Source: Planctomycetaceae bacterium (GTDB lineage Bacteria; Planctomycetota; Planctomycetia; Planctomycetales; Planctomycetaceae). Taken from it: 37,343 bases of DNA. Of the stretch, positions 5,790-13,917 are shown piece by piece. The position numbers were made by a program, and so were the translations under genes. Position 1 is the first letter of the stretch; each line of letters opens with the position of its first letter. The stretch is taken from positions 1-37,343 of the forward strand of contig JAGQPX010000006.1 in assembly GCA_020426505.1 (NCBI GenBank), in the 5' to 3' direction. The notes beneath the pieces were generated by a model. The model saw only the letters and a program-made list of their open reading frames with translations, had not been told where the DNA came from and ran no database searches.

Positions 5790-8237
5790 TCACAGACCGG
5801 CTGTCGTCGTGGATGTGATGATGTCGGCTGCCTGGATTTGGTGATAGCGGTTGATTTCCGGGCTTTCGACTTTCACCGATGCACCATCCGGCCACGTGAT
5901 TTCGATCTGATCGACTTGTGTTGCGTCTCCCATGCCGAAGTGTGCCATCGGTGCGTGCTGCGAAACGTACGAGTCGCCGGCGACGATGGCCGCGACGTGA
6001 GTCTGACTTGGGGTCGTCACTTTGACGTGCGCACCCAGTAATGGTCGTGAGGAGCCTTCCAGCCGGACGCCGATCCAATTCGCGTTGGTGTCGTTCTTGT
6101 TTTGCAGCACCGAGACGAATTGCCCCGTGGCCATTGGCTCACGGCTCACAACGACCAGGTCAACTCGTCCGTCGCCGTCGAGGTCGTCGCTGAGGACGTT
6201 TCTCGAATCGAGCTCTGACGAGACGCCCGCCAGGAAATCAATTCTCATGAATCCCTCACCATTCTGATTCATGAGCAACGCATTGTGTTCGAATCCGTTC
6301 CACGAGATTCCCTCAACACCGAACACCTGATTGGCATTCATCTGGAAGAATTCGCCCAATTCCGGATCGGGCGTTGACGAACCTGTGTAGATGTCATGAC
6401 ACCAGAACGATGTGCAGTAATCCTTGGCGGTTTTCTTGCTCTTGTGTCCGTTGGCCACGAAGAGATCCCGGTCGCCGTCGTTGTCAAAGTCGAACGACGT
6501 CGATCCCCATGACCAGCCGGTTCGTGCGACCTGATCATTAAACGGGGCCTGATTGAAGTCCTCTCCGTCGGCCAGATACAGCCGGTTTCCGTAGCCCATT
6601 TCAGGACGATTCGACTGATGCTCCTCGAACTCCTCCTGACCCAGGCCCATTGCGTGCAGCCGCTTGGCTGTGGTCGAGGACATGCCGGTCATGTAGAAGT
6701 CCAGCTTTGAGTCCGCGTTGTAGTCCGAAAAGCTGAGCGACATCCCGAAGGCGTGACGCTTGTCGATCATCTCGTCGGTGGTGTCGGTGAAGATCCCCGT
6801 GCCATCGTTGGTGTACACGTCGATGCCCGAGAAATCGCTGACAACGACCAAGTCAAGGTCTTGATCATCATCGAGATCTGCGAAGGAGGCAGAGTAAGTG
6901 CGACGGTTTCGCTTCCCGGCCAGTCCGCACGATTCTGTGACGTCCTCGAACTCGCCATTGCCGTTGTTGCGCAGCATGTAGGCCGGCCAGCCGTCGTTGG
7001 CATCGTAATAAGGAGTCGGCATTTGGCCGCCTCTGTAGGGGTTCTTGTACTGGCCAATCCACACGTCGAGATCACCGTCGGCGTCGATATCGCCCGCCGT
7101 GATGACCGTCGGCTCCCGAAGTTCTTTGGCCTGATGAATGACTTTGGGGACTGTCGAGAAGCGTCCTTCTTCATCGGCCGTCCACAGGAAGGCAGTTCCC
7201 ACGGGGCTTGAACCCAGCATGTCCGGTCGCCCGTCGCCGGAAAAATCCCCCATCACGCAGGCGATGTTCGGCCCACCCGGTGGGAAGTCGAAGAGCTTCG
7301 CTTTCTCGAATTGGAAATTGCCCCGATTCAAGAACAGGACATTTTCCGCCGGCGAAAGCAACTCCGACAAACCGTCACCATCAAGGTCGTATGCGATCAA
7401 CGGCAACCGGTCCTTCGAGCCGAGTTTGAGGACAGCAGCTTCCTCAAAGATGGTTGGAGTCTGACGACGAAGGATTTTGACGTCGGAGAGGGTGATGCTG
7501 CGTGCTTCTGGCTGATCGGACTCCGACGCCAGAGGTTCCCAGACGACATCAATCATTCCTCGGACGTTGTAGTTGGTTTCCTCTGAACTGTTCGTGAGGT
7601 CCAGGACGAATGAGACCGACGAACTTGGTGACTCTTCGTCCGGGTGGAACCGGCTGTGGTGGAACTCAGCCTGGATCATCTTGAGGCCAGCGTGCTGCCA
7701 ATCGCTGAGCCAGCTTTTCCACTGCTCCTGATCGAAGGTCATTGTGCCGTTGTCGCAGGTGAACGCGTCGATCATGTGGTCATGCCGCGTCGGTTCGCCG
7801 GGCATGCTGAGCGTCAGGTCTGCGAACGTGAATTCCGTCAGCTCATGAATCTTGTCTTCGCTCGCCCTGATCCTGTCCCAGAGGTCGATGAAGGGTTCCT
7901 CGAACTTCTGAGCTGTGACTTCATCGGACCAGACGGTCTCATCCAGTTTCTTGCGCTCTTCGGCGAATTCGCCGATCGCTGCGACGTCAATCACTCGATC
8001 GCCTCCCGGGCGAGTCGTCTCCTTTGGGAGCGCCGAACCTGAGTCGATGAAGGTCTCGTTCACGGGCGCTGGGTCGACGGTCTGCTCCTCAACAGCAGTG
8101 TCTTCTGCCACGAGTGGTTCCTGACGCGGTTCGGCTTCCTTTTCGTCCTGTCGATTGCTGAAGACAAAAAAGGCAGCAACAGCAATCACGAGTATCGTGA
8201 CTCCAATGCCGACGACATTTCCTTTCTGACGCTCCAT
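5790..8237 (-). CDS. Membrane-anchored FG-GAP/VCBS beta-propeller protein with UnbV/ASPIC C-terminus
   Basis: This is an 815-residue protein. Residues about 8-26 form a single transmembrane anchor (VVGIGVTILVIAVAAFFVF), followed by an acidic, proline-rich linker. The middle contains repeated calcium-binding FG-GAP/VCBS motifs of the DxDxDGxxD type (DLDGDGLSEL, DFSGDGRPDM, DIDADGDLDV, DLDDDQDLDL, DFDNDGDRDL, DLDGDGRVDL), predicting a beta-propeller outside the cytoplasm. The C-terminal about 90 residues (NWIGVRLEGS ... GDSYVSQHAPMAHFGMG ... ITWPDGASVKVE) match the UnbV/ASPIC domain found in CRTAC1-like proteins, which are abundant in planctomycetes. The ATG at 8237 follows AAAGGTGAG with good spacing; a GTG nine bases upstream overlaps that site and is less likely. 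Its ligand and role are unknown. Confidence 0.88.
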   Translation of the reverse strand: MERQKGNVVGIGVTILVIAVAAFFVFSNRQDEKEAEPRQEPLVAEDTAVEEQTVDPAPVNETFIDSGSALPKETTRPGGDRVIDVAAIGEFAEERKKLDETVWSDEVTAQKFEEPFIDLWDRIRASEDKIHELTEFTFADLTLSMPGEPTRHDHMIDAFTCDNGTMTFDQEQWKSWLSDWQHAGLKMIQAEFHHSRFHPDEESPSSSVSFVLDLTNSSEETNYNVRGMIDVVWEPLASESDQPEARSITLSDVKILRRQTPTIFEEAAVLKLGSKDRLPLIAYDLDGDGLSELLSPAENVLFLNRGNFQFEKAKLFDFPPGGPNIACVMGDFSGDGRPDMLGSSPVGTAFLWTADEEGRFSTVPKVIHQAKELREPTVITAGDIDADGDLDVWIGQYKNPYRGGQMPTPYYDANDGWPAYMLRNNGNGEFEDVTESCGLAGKRNRRTYSASFADLDDDQDLDLVVVSDFSGIDVYTNDGTGIFTDTTDEMIDKRHAFGMSLSFSDYNADSKLDFYMTGMSSTTAKRLHAMGLGQEEFEEHQSNRPEMGYGNRLYLADGEDFNQAPFNDQVARTGWSWGSTSFDFDNDGDRDLFVANGHKSKKTAKDYCTSFWCHDIYTGSSTPDPELGEFFQMNANQVFGVEGISWNGFEHNALLMNQNGEGFMRIDFLAGVSSELDSRNVLSDDLDGDGRVDLVVVSREPMATGQFVSVLQNKNDTNANWIGVRLEGSSRPLLGAHVKVTTPSQTHVAAIVAGDSYVSQHAPMAHFGMGDATQVDQIEITWPDGASVKVESPEINRYHQIQAADIITSTTTAGL

Positions 8238-8605
8238 GACTCTCACCTTTCAAATAATCACTAAGCCTCAGTCCTGCTCTGCCGACGGGTCTGGTCGAAA
8301 CAACAGATTGGAACGAGGTGACGAATTGACCATCAGACCTCAGTGTTTACGCGATAAAACCTGAAGAAAAATCCCAAAGTCCTGAAGCACGATGCAGTAT
8401 AACCTGAACCCGAACGATTCAAACATGACCGATCAGGTTTCCAAAAGCAATGATCGGACGAGAGCAGGGGATTCGGTTGATTGAACAGCCCCTTGCTGAC
8501 GCTTTGGGCTCAAAGTGGGGGCGGCGAATTGAGGGATCGGGTACAGTGGTGACACCTTGCGACGGAGGGCACAGTTTTCTGCGTTCACTGATTTGATCCG
8601 ACATC
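8238..8605. other. Divergent intergenic region with GCTGACGCT-type repeat
   Basis: This 368-base spacer separates the leftward FG-GAP gene from the rightward membrane protein. Around 8487-8526 it holds the words ttgctgacgctttgggctc and agtgggggcgg. A related form (tcgctgacgctgttggttc, agtgggcgg) occurs at 11611-11642, suggesting another dispersed degenerate repeat family. Promoters for both flanking genes must lie here, but I cannot pick them with confidence. No reading frame looks like a gene. Confidence 0.5.
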
Positions 8606-10315
8606 ATGACGACTGATGAACAGCCGAGGGGTTCTCGATGGGGCGCTGCCTGCGTGTTTGTCGCGGGATTACTGTTCCTGTTCGTCAGTGAAGTGAGGCT
8701 GGCCAGCGATCTGACGATCTATTGGCCGATTGGGGGAAATGACGAGCCGATGCACCTGTCGATGGCCCGTTCGATCGCCACGCATGGCCAATGGCCTCGC
8801 TGGGATTCCGAAGACCTCATGCGGTACTACGGCGTCAGCTACGCATCGTCGTCATCGTTCAACTACTGGATCGAGGGGCTTCTCCTGAAGGTGACCGGTC
8901 AGCCTCGCTGGTCGCCCCGTTTGCTGTTCGTGATCTATCTGGTGATCGTGACGCTGTTTGCCCGGAGAAGCCCGATGGCCGGTTTGATTGGACTCGCGGC
9001 CGTCCTGCCTCAGGTGTTGTTCGTCTTCAGCTACGTCAACTCGGATGCCTGGACCGCGATCGTCGCGATGCTGCTGGGGTTGGCGACGTATCAGTTCCGC
9101 AGGACGCCGACGTCGGCGGCGAGTGTGATATGCGTTTTCAGCGCTGCGGCGCTCTGTCTGTCGTGTCGACCGCACATGTGGGCAATCGGATTCGTCACGT
9201 TTCTGTTCGCCATTGTTCCCAATCTGATGAGACTTGTGAAAGAGAACCGTGGCGGTCTCGTTTATTCGTTACTCCTGTCGCTGTTGATCGCCTCTTGGTG
9301 GCCCGTCACAAGTTACCTCGCCAACAACGGTGACATCCTCGGGCGTGAAAACGTTCACAACGAAGTGATCCGATTTGCAACGCTCGATTCGGCGCCGGTC
9401 GGCCAAGGTTTCGAGTCGATCAAGTTCGGCGAATTCGCCCGTAACGCAGGATGTTCTTTTTACGGATGGTGGGGCTGGGCCACGGTCAGTTTGCCGTCCG
9501 CTGCCTACTGGATGGGGTTAATCGTTGGACTCCCCTTGCTAGGGTTCGTACTGATTCGACCGAAGGGGTACCTGCCACTCTTCGCGATGCTGATCGCCGT
9601 CAACTTTGGACTGATGCTGTATGGTGCTACGCAGTACAACTCGATGTGGCAGGGGCGATACCTCTATCCGGCGTACTTTGTGATCGTCGGAATCGTCGTA
9701 CAGTCGTTTGCGGACAGTGAGCGTCAGGCTGTCGGGCCCATTCGCAGGCGAGTTCTGATCAGCTGGTTGAGCGTCTTCCTGCTTGTCAATGGTTGGTCGA
9801 TCCGGACGCTCGCGACCGATTCCCTTGCAGCTGAAACCAAGATGGCAAATCCGCCCAACAAGTTTCTGCAAAGCGTGATGCTGCTGAACAGTGGTCTGTC
9901 GGAACAGGCGGTCGAGGGTCTACGGCAAGGAGTCGCAGACAATCCTCGCGACTTTCGCGGTCGCAATCTGCTGGGATACCTTCTCACTCAACAGGGAGCA
10001 TACGGAGAAGCACGGGGCATGTTCGAGACAGCCCTGAAGATTCAGCCGAATGACCCGTTGATTCGGATTCATCTTGGCGAACTCGAAATGCGGGAAGGGA
10101 ACACTTCGGAAGCAATTGAGCAGTTCCATCGGGCTATTGTGCGGAACCCAAGAGGGACAGCGAAGCAGAACTACTTGACCCCCATCTACGGACGAACCGG
10201 CAGATGGGAAAGCGTCATGCAGGCATGCAGAGACGCCCTGCAATCGAATCCCGATAAAAAACAGGCACATGAGTTGTTGTACGTGCTCGAGCACTGGGCT
10301 GCACAGTTTCGATGA
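8606..10315 (+). CDS. Polytopic membrane protein, GT-C glycosyltransferase-like, with C-terminal TPR repeats
   Basis: This 569-residue protein has an N-terminal transmembrane helix (AACVFVAGLLFLFVSEV) and a first periplasmic loop with an acidic pair (GGNDEPMHLSMARSIATHGQWP). That resembles the DE/DD loop of GT-C fold lipid-dependent glycosyltransferases (ArnT/PMT type). Further hydrophobic helices follow to about residue 410. From about residue 425 the sequence turns into tetratricopeptide repeats (for example GAYGEARGMFETALKIQPND and GNTSEAIEQFHRAIVRNP). A GT-C enzyme fused to TPRs would transfer a sugar from a polyprenyl-phosphate donor at the outer face and dock partners through the TPR. 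I cannot identify the exact family or substrate, and an uncharacterised membrane protein with TPRs is the safe reading. The Kelch gene follows 48 bases later on the same strand. Confidence 0.75.
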   Translation: MTTDEQPRGSRWGAACVFVAGLLFLFVSEVRLASDLTIYWPIGGNDEPMHLSMARSIATHGQWPRWDSEDLMRYYGVSYASSSSFNYWIEGLLLKVTGQPRWSPRLLFVIYLVIVTLFARRSPMAGLIGLAAVLPQVLFVFSYVNSDAWTAIVAMLLGLATYQFRRTPTSAASVICVFSAAALCLSCRPHMWAIGFVTFLFAIVPNLMRLVKENRGGLVYSLLLSLLIASWWPVTSYLANNGDILGRENVHNEVIRFATLDSAPVGQGFESIKFGEFARNAGCSFYGWWGWATVSLPSAAYWMGLIVGLPLLGFVLIRPKGYLPLFAMLIAVNFGLMLYGATQYNSMWQGRYLYPAYFVIVGIVVQSFADSERQAVGPIRRRVLISWLSVFLLVNGWSIRTLATDSLAAETKMANPPNKFLQSVMLLNSGLSEQAVEGLRQGVADNPRDFRGRNLLGYLLTQQGAYGEARGMFETALKIQPNDPLIRIHLGELEMREGNTSEAIEQFHRAIVRNPRGTAKQNYLTPIYGRTGRWESVMQACRDALQSNPDKKQAHELLYVLEHWAAQFR

Positions 10316-10363
10316 TGGGAGTAACGGAGACAACATCTCAGTCGGCATTGGGAGAGATGACCA

Positions 10364-11524
10364 GTGAACATAATTGCCCCTTGTGTGCATGACCGCTTTC
10401 GGTACCTGTGTCTTTTTGTAACGGTGCTCACATCGACGTTGGGGGGACTCGACGTCGTTGCGGAAGAGGTTGCGCCGCTGGGGCATTGGCGGGTCACCGG
10501 GGAGATGCATGAGCGTCGCGAGTATGGCGGCGGCGTGGTGCTGCTTGATGGACGGGTTCTGGCGGTCTCTGGGCACCCGGTGGCAGGCGAGTCGATCGCG
10601 AGTGCCGAGTTGTACGACCCGGAAACCGAGAAATGGGAGCAGACAAGGTCGCTCATCCAGGCACGCAACTCAGGGAACATGGCGACGTTGCTGAAGGATG
10701 GTCGCGTACTTCTGGCCGGAGGGCATTCAAACGAGGAGGTCGTCACCGGTGCAGAGATTTATGATCCTGCGACGGGCCAGTGGAGTAATGCAGGGTCACT
10801 CAGTGTCGGTCGGGACCCGACGGCAACGCGGCTGGCAGACGGTCGTGTGCTCGTCTCCGGCGGCATCAACTGGTACATCCGATCTGGGAAAGTCTACGAT
10901 GTCTGTGAACTGCTTGATCCGCAGGCCGGCCAATGGAGCGTGACGGGATCGCTGCGAACTCCCCGCAACACCCATCGGACTGCCCTGCTGGATGATGGTC
11001 GCGTCCTCGCTGTCGCTGGCTATCAGGACCCCGAAACACTTCTCGCCAGCGCGGAACTTTACGATCCGACGACCGGGCAATGGGAGTTGACCGGGGAGTT
11101 ACCGGAGCCGCGTGCATGGTTCAGCATCGTCAAACTGCAGGATGGCTGCGTGCTTGTCGCGGGAGGCTACACCGGCACACCAAGAAAGCGGACGTATCTG
11201 TCCAGTGCGGTGATCTACGATCCGGACACGGAAAAGTGGTCCACAGTTGCCCCGATGGGGCATCAACGAGCTGGCTGCCCACTGATCGAGCTACCGGACG
11301 GACACGTGCTCGTGACGGGCGGCATTGGGCGCAGCGGCTTGGAGATGAAGAGTGCAGAACTGTACGACCCAAAGTCCGACACATGGCGAGACGTCGCTTC
11401 GATGGACACCGGTCGCCGTAACCATCGCACGGCCCTCTTGCCGGACGGTAGCGTTCTCGTCATCGGAGGCAGCTACGTGTTCGGCAGCAGCCAACTGACA
11501 AACTGCGAAATCTTCAGTCGTTGA
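10364..11524 (+). CDS. Secreted Kelch-repeat beta-propeller protein
   Basis: This 386-residue protein starts with a signal peptide (hydrophobic core YLCLFVTVLTSTLGG, likely cleavage near VVAEE). The rest is repetitive: seven copies of a DGxVLxxxG word (DGRVLAVSG, DGRVLLAGG, DGRVLVSGG, DGRVLAVAG, DGCVLVAGG, DGHVLVTGG, DGSVLVIGG), mostly paired with AELYDPxTGxW. This is the Kelch/galactose-oxidase-type motif and predicts a seven-bladed propeller. The start is a GTG at 10364 preceded by GGGAGAG seven to eight bases upstream, one of the better ribosome sites here. No catalytic residues of galactose oxidase are visible, so a binding role is more likely. It lies behind the GT-C-like gene and ahead of an ECF sigma factor, with no proven link. 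Confidence 0.85.
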   Translation: MNIIAPCVHDRFRYLCLFVTVLTSTLGGLDVVAEEVAPLGHWRVTGEMHERREYGGGVVLLDGRVLAVSGHPVAGESIASAELYDPETEKWEQTRSLIQARNSGNMATLLKDGRVLLAGGHSNEEVVTGAEIYDPATGQWSNAGSLSVGRDPTATRLADGRVLVSGGINWYIRSGKVYDVCELLDPQAGQWSVTGSLRTPRNTHRTALLDDGRVLAVAGYQDPETLLASAELYDPTTGQWELTGELPEPRAWFSIVKLQDGCVLVAGGYTGTPRKRTYLSSAVIYDPDTEKWSTVAPMGHQRAGCPLIELPDGHVLVTGGIGRSGLEMKSAELYDPKSDTWRDVASMDTGRRNHRTALLPDGSVLVIGGSYVFGSSQLTNCEIFSR

Positions 11525-11758
11525 GGTCCAAGTCATCCCACAATTCCAGGAGAGTCCAAAGAGATCGGGAGGGTGGGTGGCCGTTGCTGTGCTGTTCGTC
11601 GCAGGTTCCCTCGCTGACGCTGTTGGTTCGGAGGAGTGGGCGGTTGGACTGGATTGCTGGTAGCCTTGGCGCCCTTGGTCGTGAATTGTTCCACAAGGTT
11701 GGACGATTCTCAGAATTTGATGTAACACTTCGGCGACTTGCGCATTGATCTCTTCAGA
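11525..11758. other. Intergenic spacer before the sigma factor, with second GCTGACGCT repeat
   Basis: The spacer contains a second degenerate copy of the GCTGACGCT repeat (about 11611-11642, compare 8487-8526) followed by a GGCGCCCTTGG-containing stretch. The promoter of the sigma/anti-sigma pair should be in the last 100 bases. A possible autoregulated ECF promoter is a reasonable expectation, but I cannot point to the boxes. Confidence 0.4.
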
Positions 11759-12376
11759 ATGACTGACAGCCTGCAGACCAATCGATCTCAGTCGGTGGAT
11801 GAGCTGGTCAGGCTCGTTCGGACAAGCCGGGATGCATTCGGACAGCTGTTTGATTGCTTTTATCCGCCGATCTTCGCGTATTGCCTGCGACGGTTGCTCG
11901 TGCGCGCAGCTGCAGAGGATGTGACCTCGGAAGTCTTTCTCAAAGCTGCGACAGGGATTCACGCGTTTTCGGGGACATCTGGGGAAGAGTTTCGCCGATG
12001 GCTGTTTCGCATTGCCACCAACGAAATCAGCGCCGAGCTGCGGAACTCAATCCGCCGTCGCGAACTGCTCGAAGAAGCCGCTCGTATGGGAACCATCAAG
12101 GCCGACGTCTCAACATCTCTGTTGCACGAAGATGCGGTCATCGAATGGCAGTCTGCGTACGAGGCCCTGGGGGAGCTGTCCGACCGGGAACAGTCTCTCA
12201 TCTCGCTCCGATTCTTCGCCGGGTTACGACACCACGAAATCGCCGAAGTGCTCGAATTGAAGGAAGGCACGGTCCGCGTCGCCCTCAGCCGGGCACTCGA
12301 AAAACTCCGCGGGCGCCTCCAGGGCTCGGTCACTGTCAGACGGACTTCGTCTGGCATGGAAGGTGGAGATCAGTGA
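11759..12376 (+). CDS. ECF-type RNA polymerase sigma factor
   Basis: This 205-residue protein has both ECF domains. Region 2 spans about residues 25-92, with the core-binding and -10 recognition segment AAEDVTSEVFLKAATGIHAF followed by FRRWLFRIATNEI. Region 4 spans about residues 134-185, with the helix-turn-helix HHEIAEVLELKEGTVRVALSRALEKLR. It should direct RNA polymerase to a small regulon including its own promoter. The open frame starts at a TTG at 11738, but the ATG at 11759 is preferred because the codons before it add nothing conserved. It ends one base before the start of the next gene, so the two are almost certainly co-transcribed and translationally coupled. Confidence 0.92.
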   Translation: MTDSLQTNRSQSVDELVRLVRTSRDAFGQLFDCFYPPIFAYCLRRLLVRAAAEDVTSEVFLKAATGIHAFSGTSGEEFRRWLFRIATNEISAELRNSIRRRELLEEAARMGTIKADVSTSLLHEDAVIEWQSAYEALGELSDREQSLISLRFFAGLRHHEIAEVLELKEGTVRVALSRALEKLRGRLQGSVTVRRTSSGMEGGDQ

Positions 12377-12377
12377 T

Positions 12378-13613
12378 ATGAACAACGAATCACATAACTG
12401 GGAAGACCTGTTCGAGCAACTGCCGCTCGATACGTCTGCGCCTCCAGAACATCAAGCGGACCTCAGGGCGCAGGTCTTGCAGACATTCGAATCCAATGCC
12501 GCCCGGCCGTCCACGGCTCAGCGGCTCAAAGAGATTGGACACATTCTGATGAAATACAAAGTCCCCCACTGGACCGCAGCCGCAGTTCTGATTGTCGGGT
12601 TTGCCTGGATTACCTTCTCCGGCGGCACACCCGCGCTTGCCCTTGATGATGTGATCGACAACTTCACGAGGGCGAGAACCGCTCGCTTCGACATGACGGT
12701 CACGGTGACCGGTCAGCCGGAACAGACAATGAAGGCGTTCTATCTGGAGCCGTGCCACCTTCGCCAGGAGTTCTCGCTCGGCATCATCAACATCTCAGAC
12801 TGGGCAGCTGGCAAGATGGTCAGCCTGAACACGAAGGGGAAACAAGCCACGGTCATGAACATCGTGAACCTGCCTGGGCACTTGGACAGCCAGGCACAAA
12901 TGAACCAGTTCGAATGGACTCGTGAGCAGCTCCTCAAAGCGGTTGACGATCCGGACACCGAGATCGAACTGCTCGGCGAAAAAAAATTGGATGGCCGCAA
13001 GATGATGGGGTTCCGGTTCAATATTCCCTCGCAGCCGATGACGATTTGGGCCGATCCGGACTCGAAGTTTCCCGTTCAGATCGAGTCGACTATGGTCGGT
13101 CCTCCGCAGACGCACGTTGTGATGTCGAACTACGAATTCAACGTCGAGTTGGACGAATCGATGTTCAGCACTGAGATCCCGGAAGGTTTCAAAATCACGG
13201 AACTGGACGTGGACGCTTCCAAACCAAGCGAAACGGACTTCCTCGAAGCCTTGCGGATCGGTAGCGAAGGGAGTGATGGTCAGTTCCCGGCAGGCTTCGA
13301 TGCAGTTGCCATCTCTGGCTATGTTGCAAAAGTGTTGGCACGCCAGGATTTCGAAGAAAAGAAGAAACCTTCCAACTCCCAAGTGCAGCAGGTCATCAAG
13401 ATCAGTCGTGGGATGCAGTTTGCCGTCACTTTGCCACCCGAAGCAGACGCTCACTACGCTGGAGCAAAGTCGAAGTACGGCGCAAAGGATCAGCCCATCT
13501 TCTGGTATAAACCCGACATGTCTCAGACCTATCGGGTCATCTACGGGGATCTTTCTGTGAAAGAATCTTCCCAAGCCCCCGAAGTCCATGGAGCCAGGAG
13601 ACTGTCTCGTTAG
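12378..13613 (+). CDS. Membrane protein partner of the ECF sigma factor (anti-sigma/LolA-like)
   Basis: This encodes a 411-residue protein starting at an ATG with GGTGGAG about ten bases upstream; its first base lies two positions after the sigma factor stop. Residues 1-62 are cytoplasmic and hydrophilic, 63-82 form a single transmembrane helix (PHWTAAAVLIVGFAWITFSG), and the remainder is periplasmic. The periplasmic part, from ALDDVIDNFTRARTARFDMTVTV onwards, resembles the LolA/RseB-like lipoprotein-sensing fold. The segment MTIWADPDSKFPVQIES ... FNVELDESMFSTEIPEGFK is typical of planctomycete sigma-linked proteins. The likely role is to hold the sigma factor at the membrane and release it on an envelope signal. 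The short cytoplasmic part has no obvious zinc-binding anti-sigma motif, so the inhibitory role is inferred from position. Confidence 0.75.
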   Translation: MNNESHNWEDLFEQLPLDTSAPPEHQADLRAQVLQTFESNAARPSTAQRLKEIGHILMKYKVPHWTAAAVLIVGFAWITFSGGTPALALDDVIDNFTRARTARFDMTVTVTGQPEQTMKAFYLEPCHLRQEFSLGIINISDWAAGKMVSLNTKGKQATVMNIVNLPGHLDSQAQMNQFEWTREQLLKAVDDPDTEIELLGEKKLDGRKMMGFRFNIPSQPMTIWADPDSKFPVQIESTMVGPPQTHVVMSNYEFNVELDESMFSTEIPEGFKITELDVDASKPSETDFLEALRIGSEGSDGQFPAGFDAVAISGYVAKVLARQDFEEKKKPSNSQVQQVIKISRGMQFAVTLPPEADAHYAGAKSKYGAKDQPIFWYKPDMSQTYRVIYGDLSVKESSQAPEVHGARRLSR

Positions 13614-13917
13614 TCATTACTGAGTCGCGGCGGGTGGCCGTGTTGATGAGGAGTGGGCGTTACTTGTGGTACAGACGGTCGTTGGTTGCAGGTCGTGCAT
13701 TCCGTGCTCGCACGGGTGGGACGCCAGTGGCATGCTGTGCCCGTCAGTGGCCGAGGTTGCTTACGAAGTGTGTCCGTGTATGGGACGCTTTCAAAGTCGT
13801 CATCACGGTCCGCCGTGATGACGGTTTCGCTCGCACGCGTCCCCACATGTCGAAAGCTGAAATTCCAGCTGTTCATCGCGGAGCGTGATGGCAACGGAGG
13901 GTGGGTGTCCTGATGGC
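13614..13917. other. Convergent spacer holding a REPIN-like element
   Basis: This 304-base gap lies between the convergent sigma-partner and dehydrogenase genes. The right half is the second REPIN-like element (13799-13892). The left half has no recognisable gene; short open frames on both strands lack coding character. Confidence 0.6.
13799..13892. repeat. REPIN-like element, copy 2 (GCGGAGCGTGATG family)
   Basis: The left part, 13799-13822, is a ten-base-pair hairpin with a four-base loop (GTCATCACGG-TCCG-CCGTGATGAC). The right part, 13873-13892, carries GCGGAGCGTGATG (13878-13890), exactly the word present twice in the element at 5620-5720. Spacing and total length match copy 1, but the central sequence is not evidently conserved. 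The right arm has one mismatch (CATCGCG in place of CATCACG). Confidence 0.7.
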
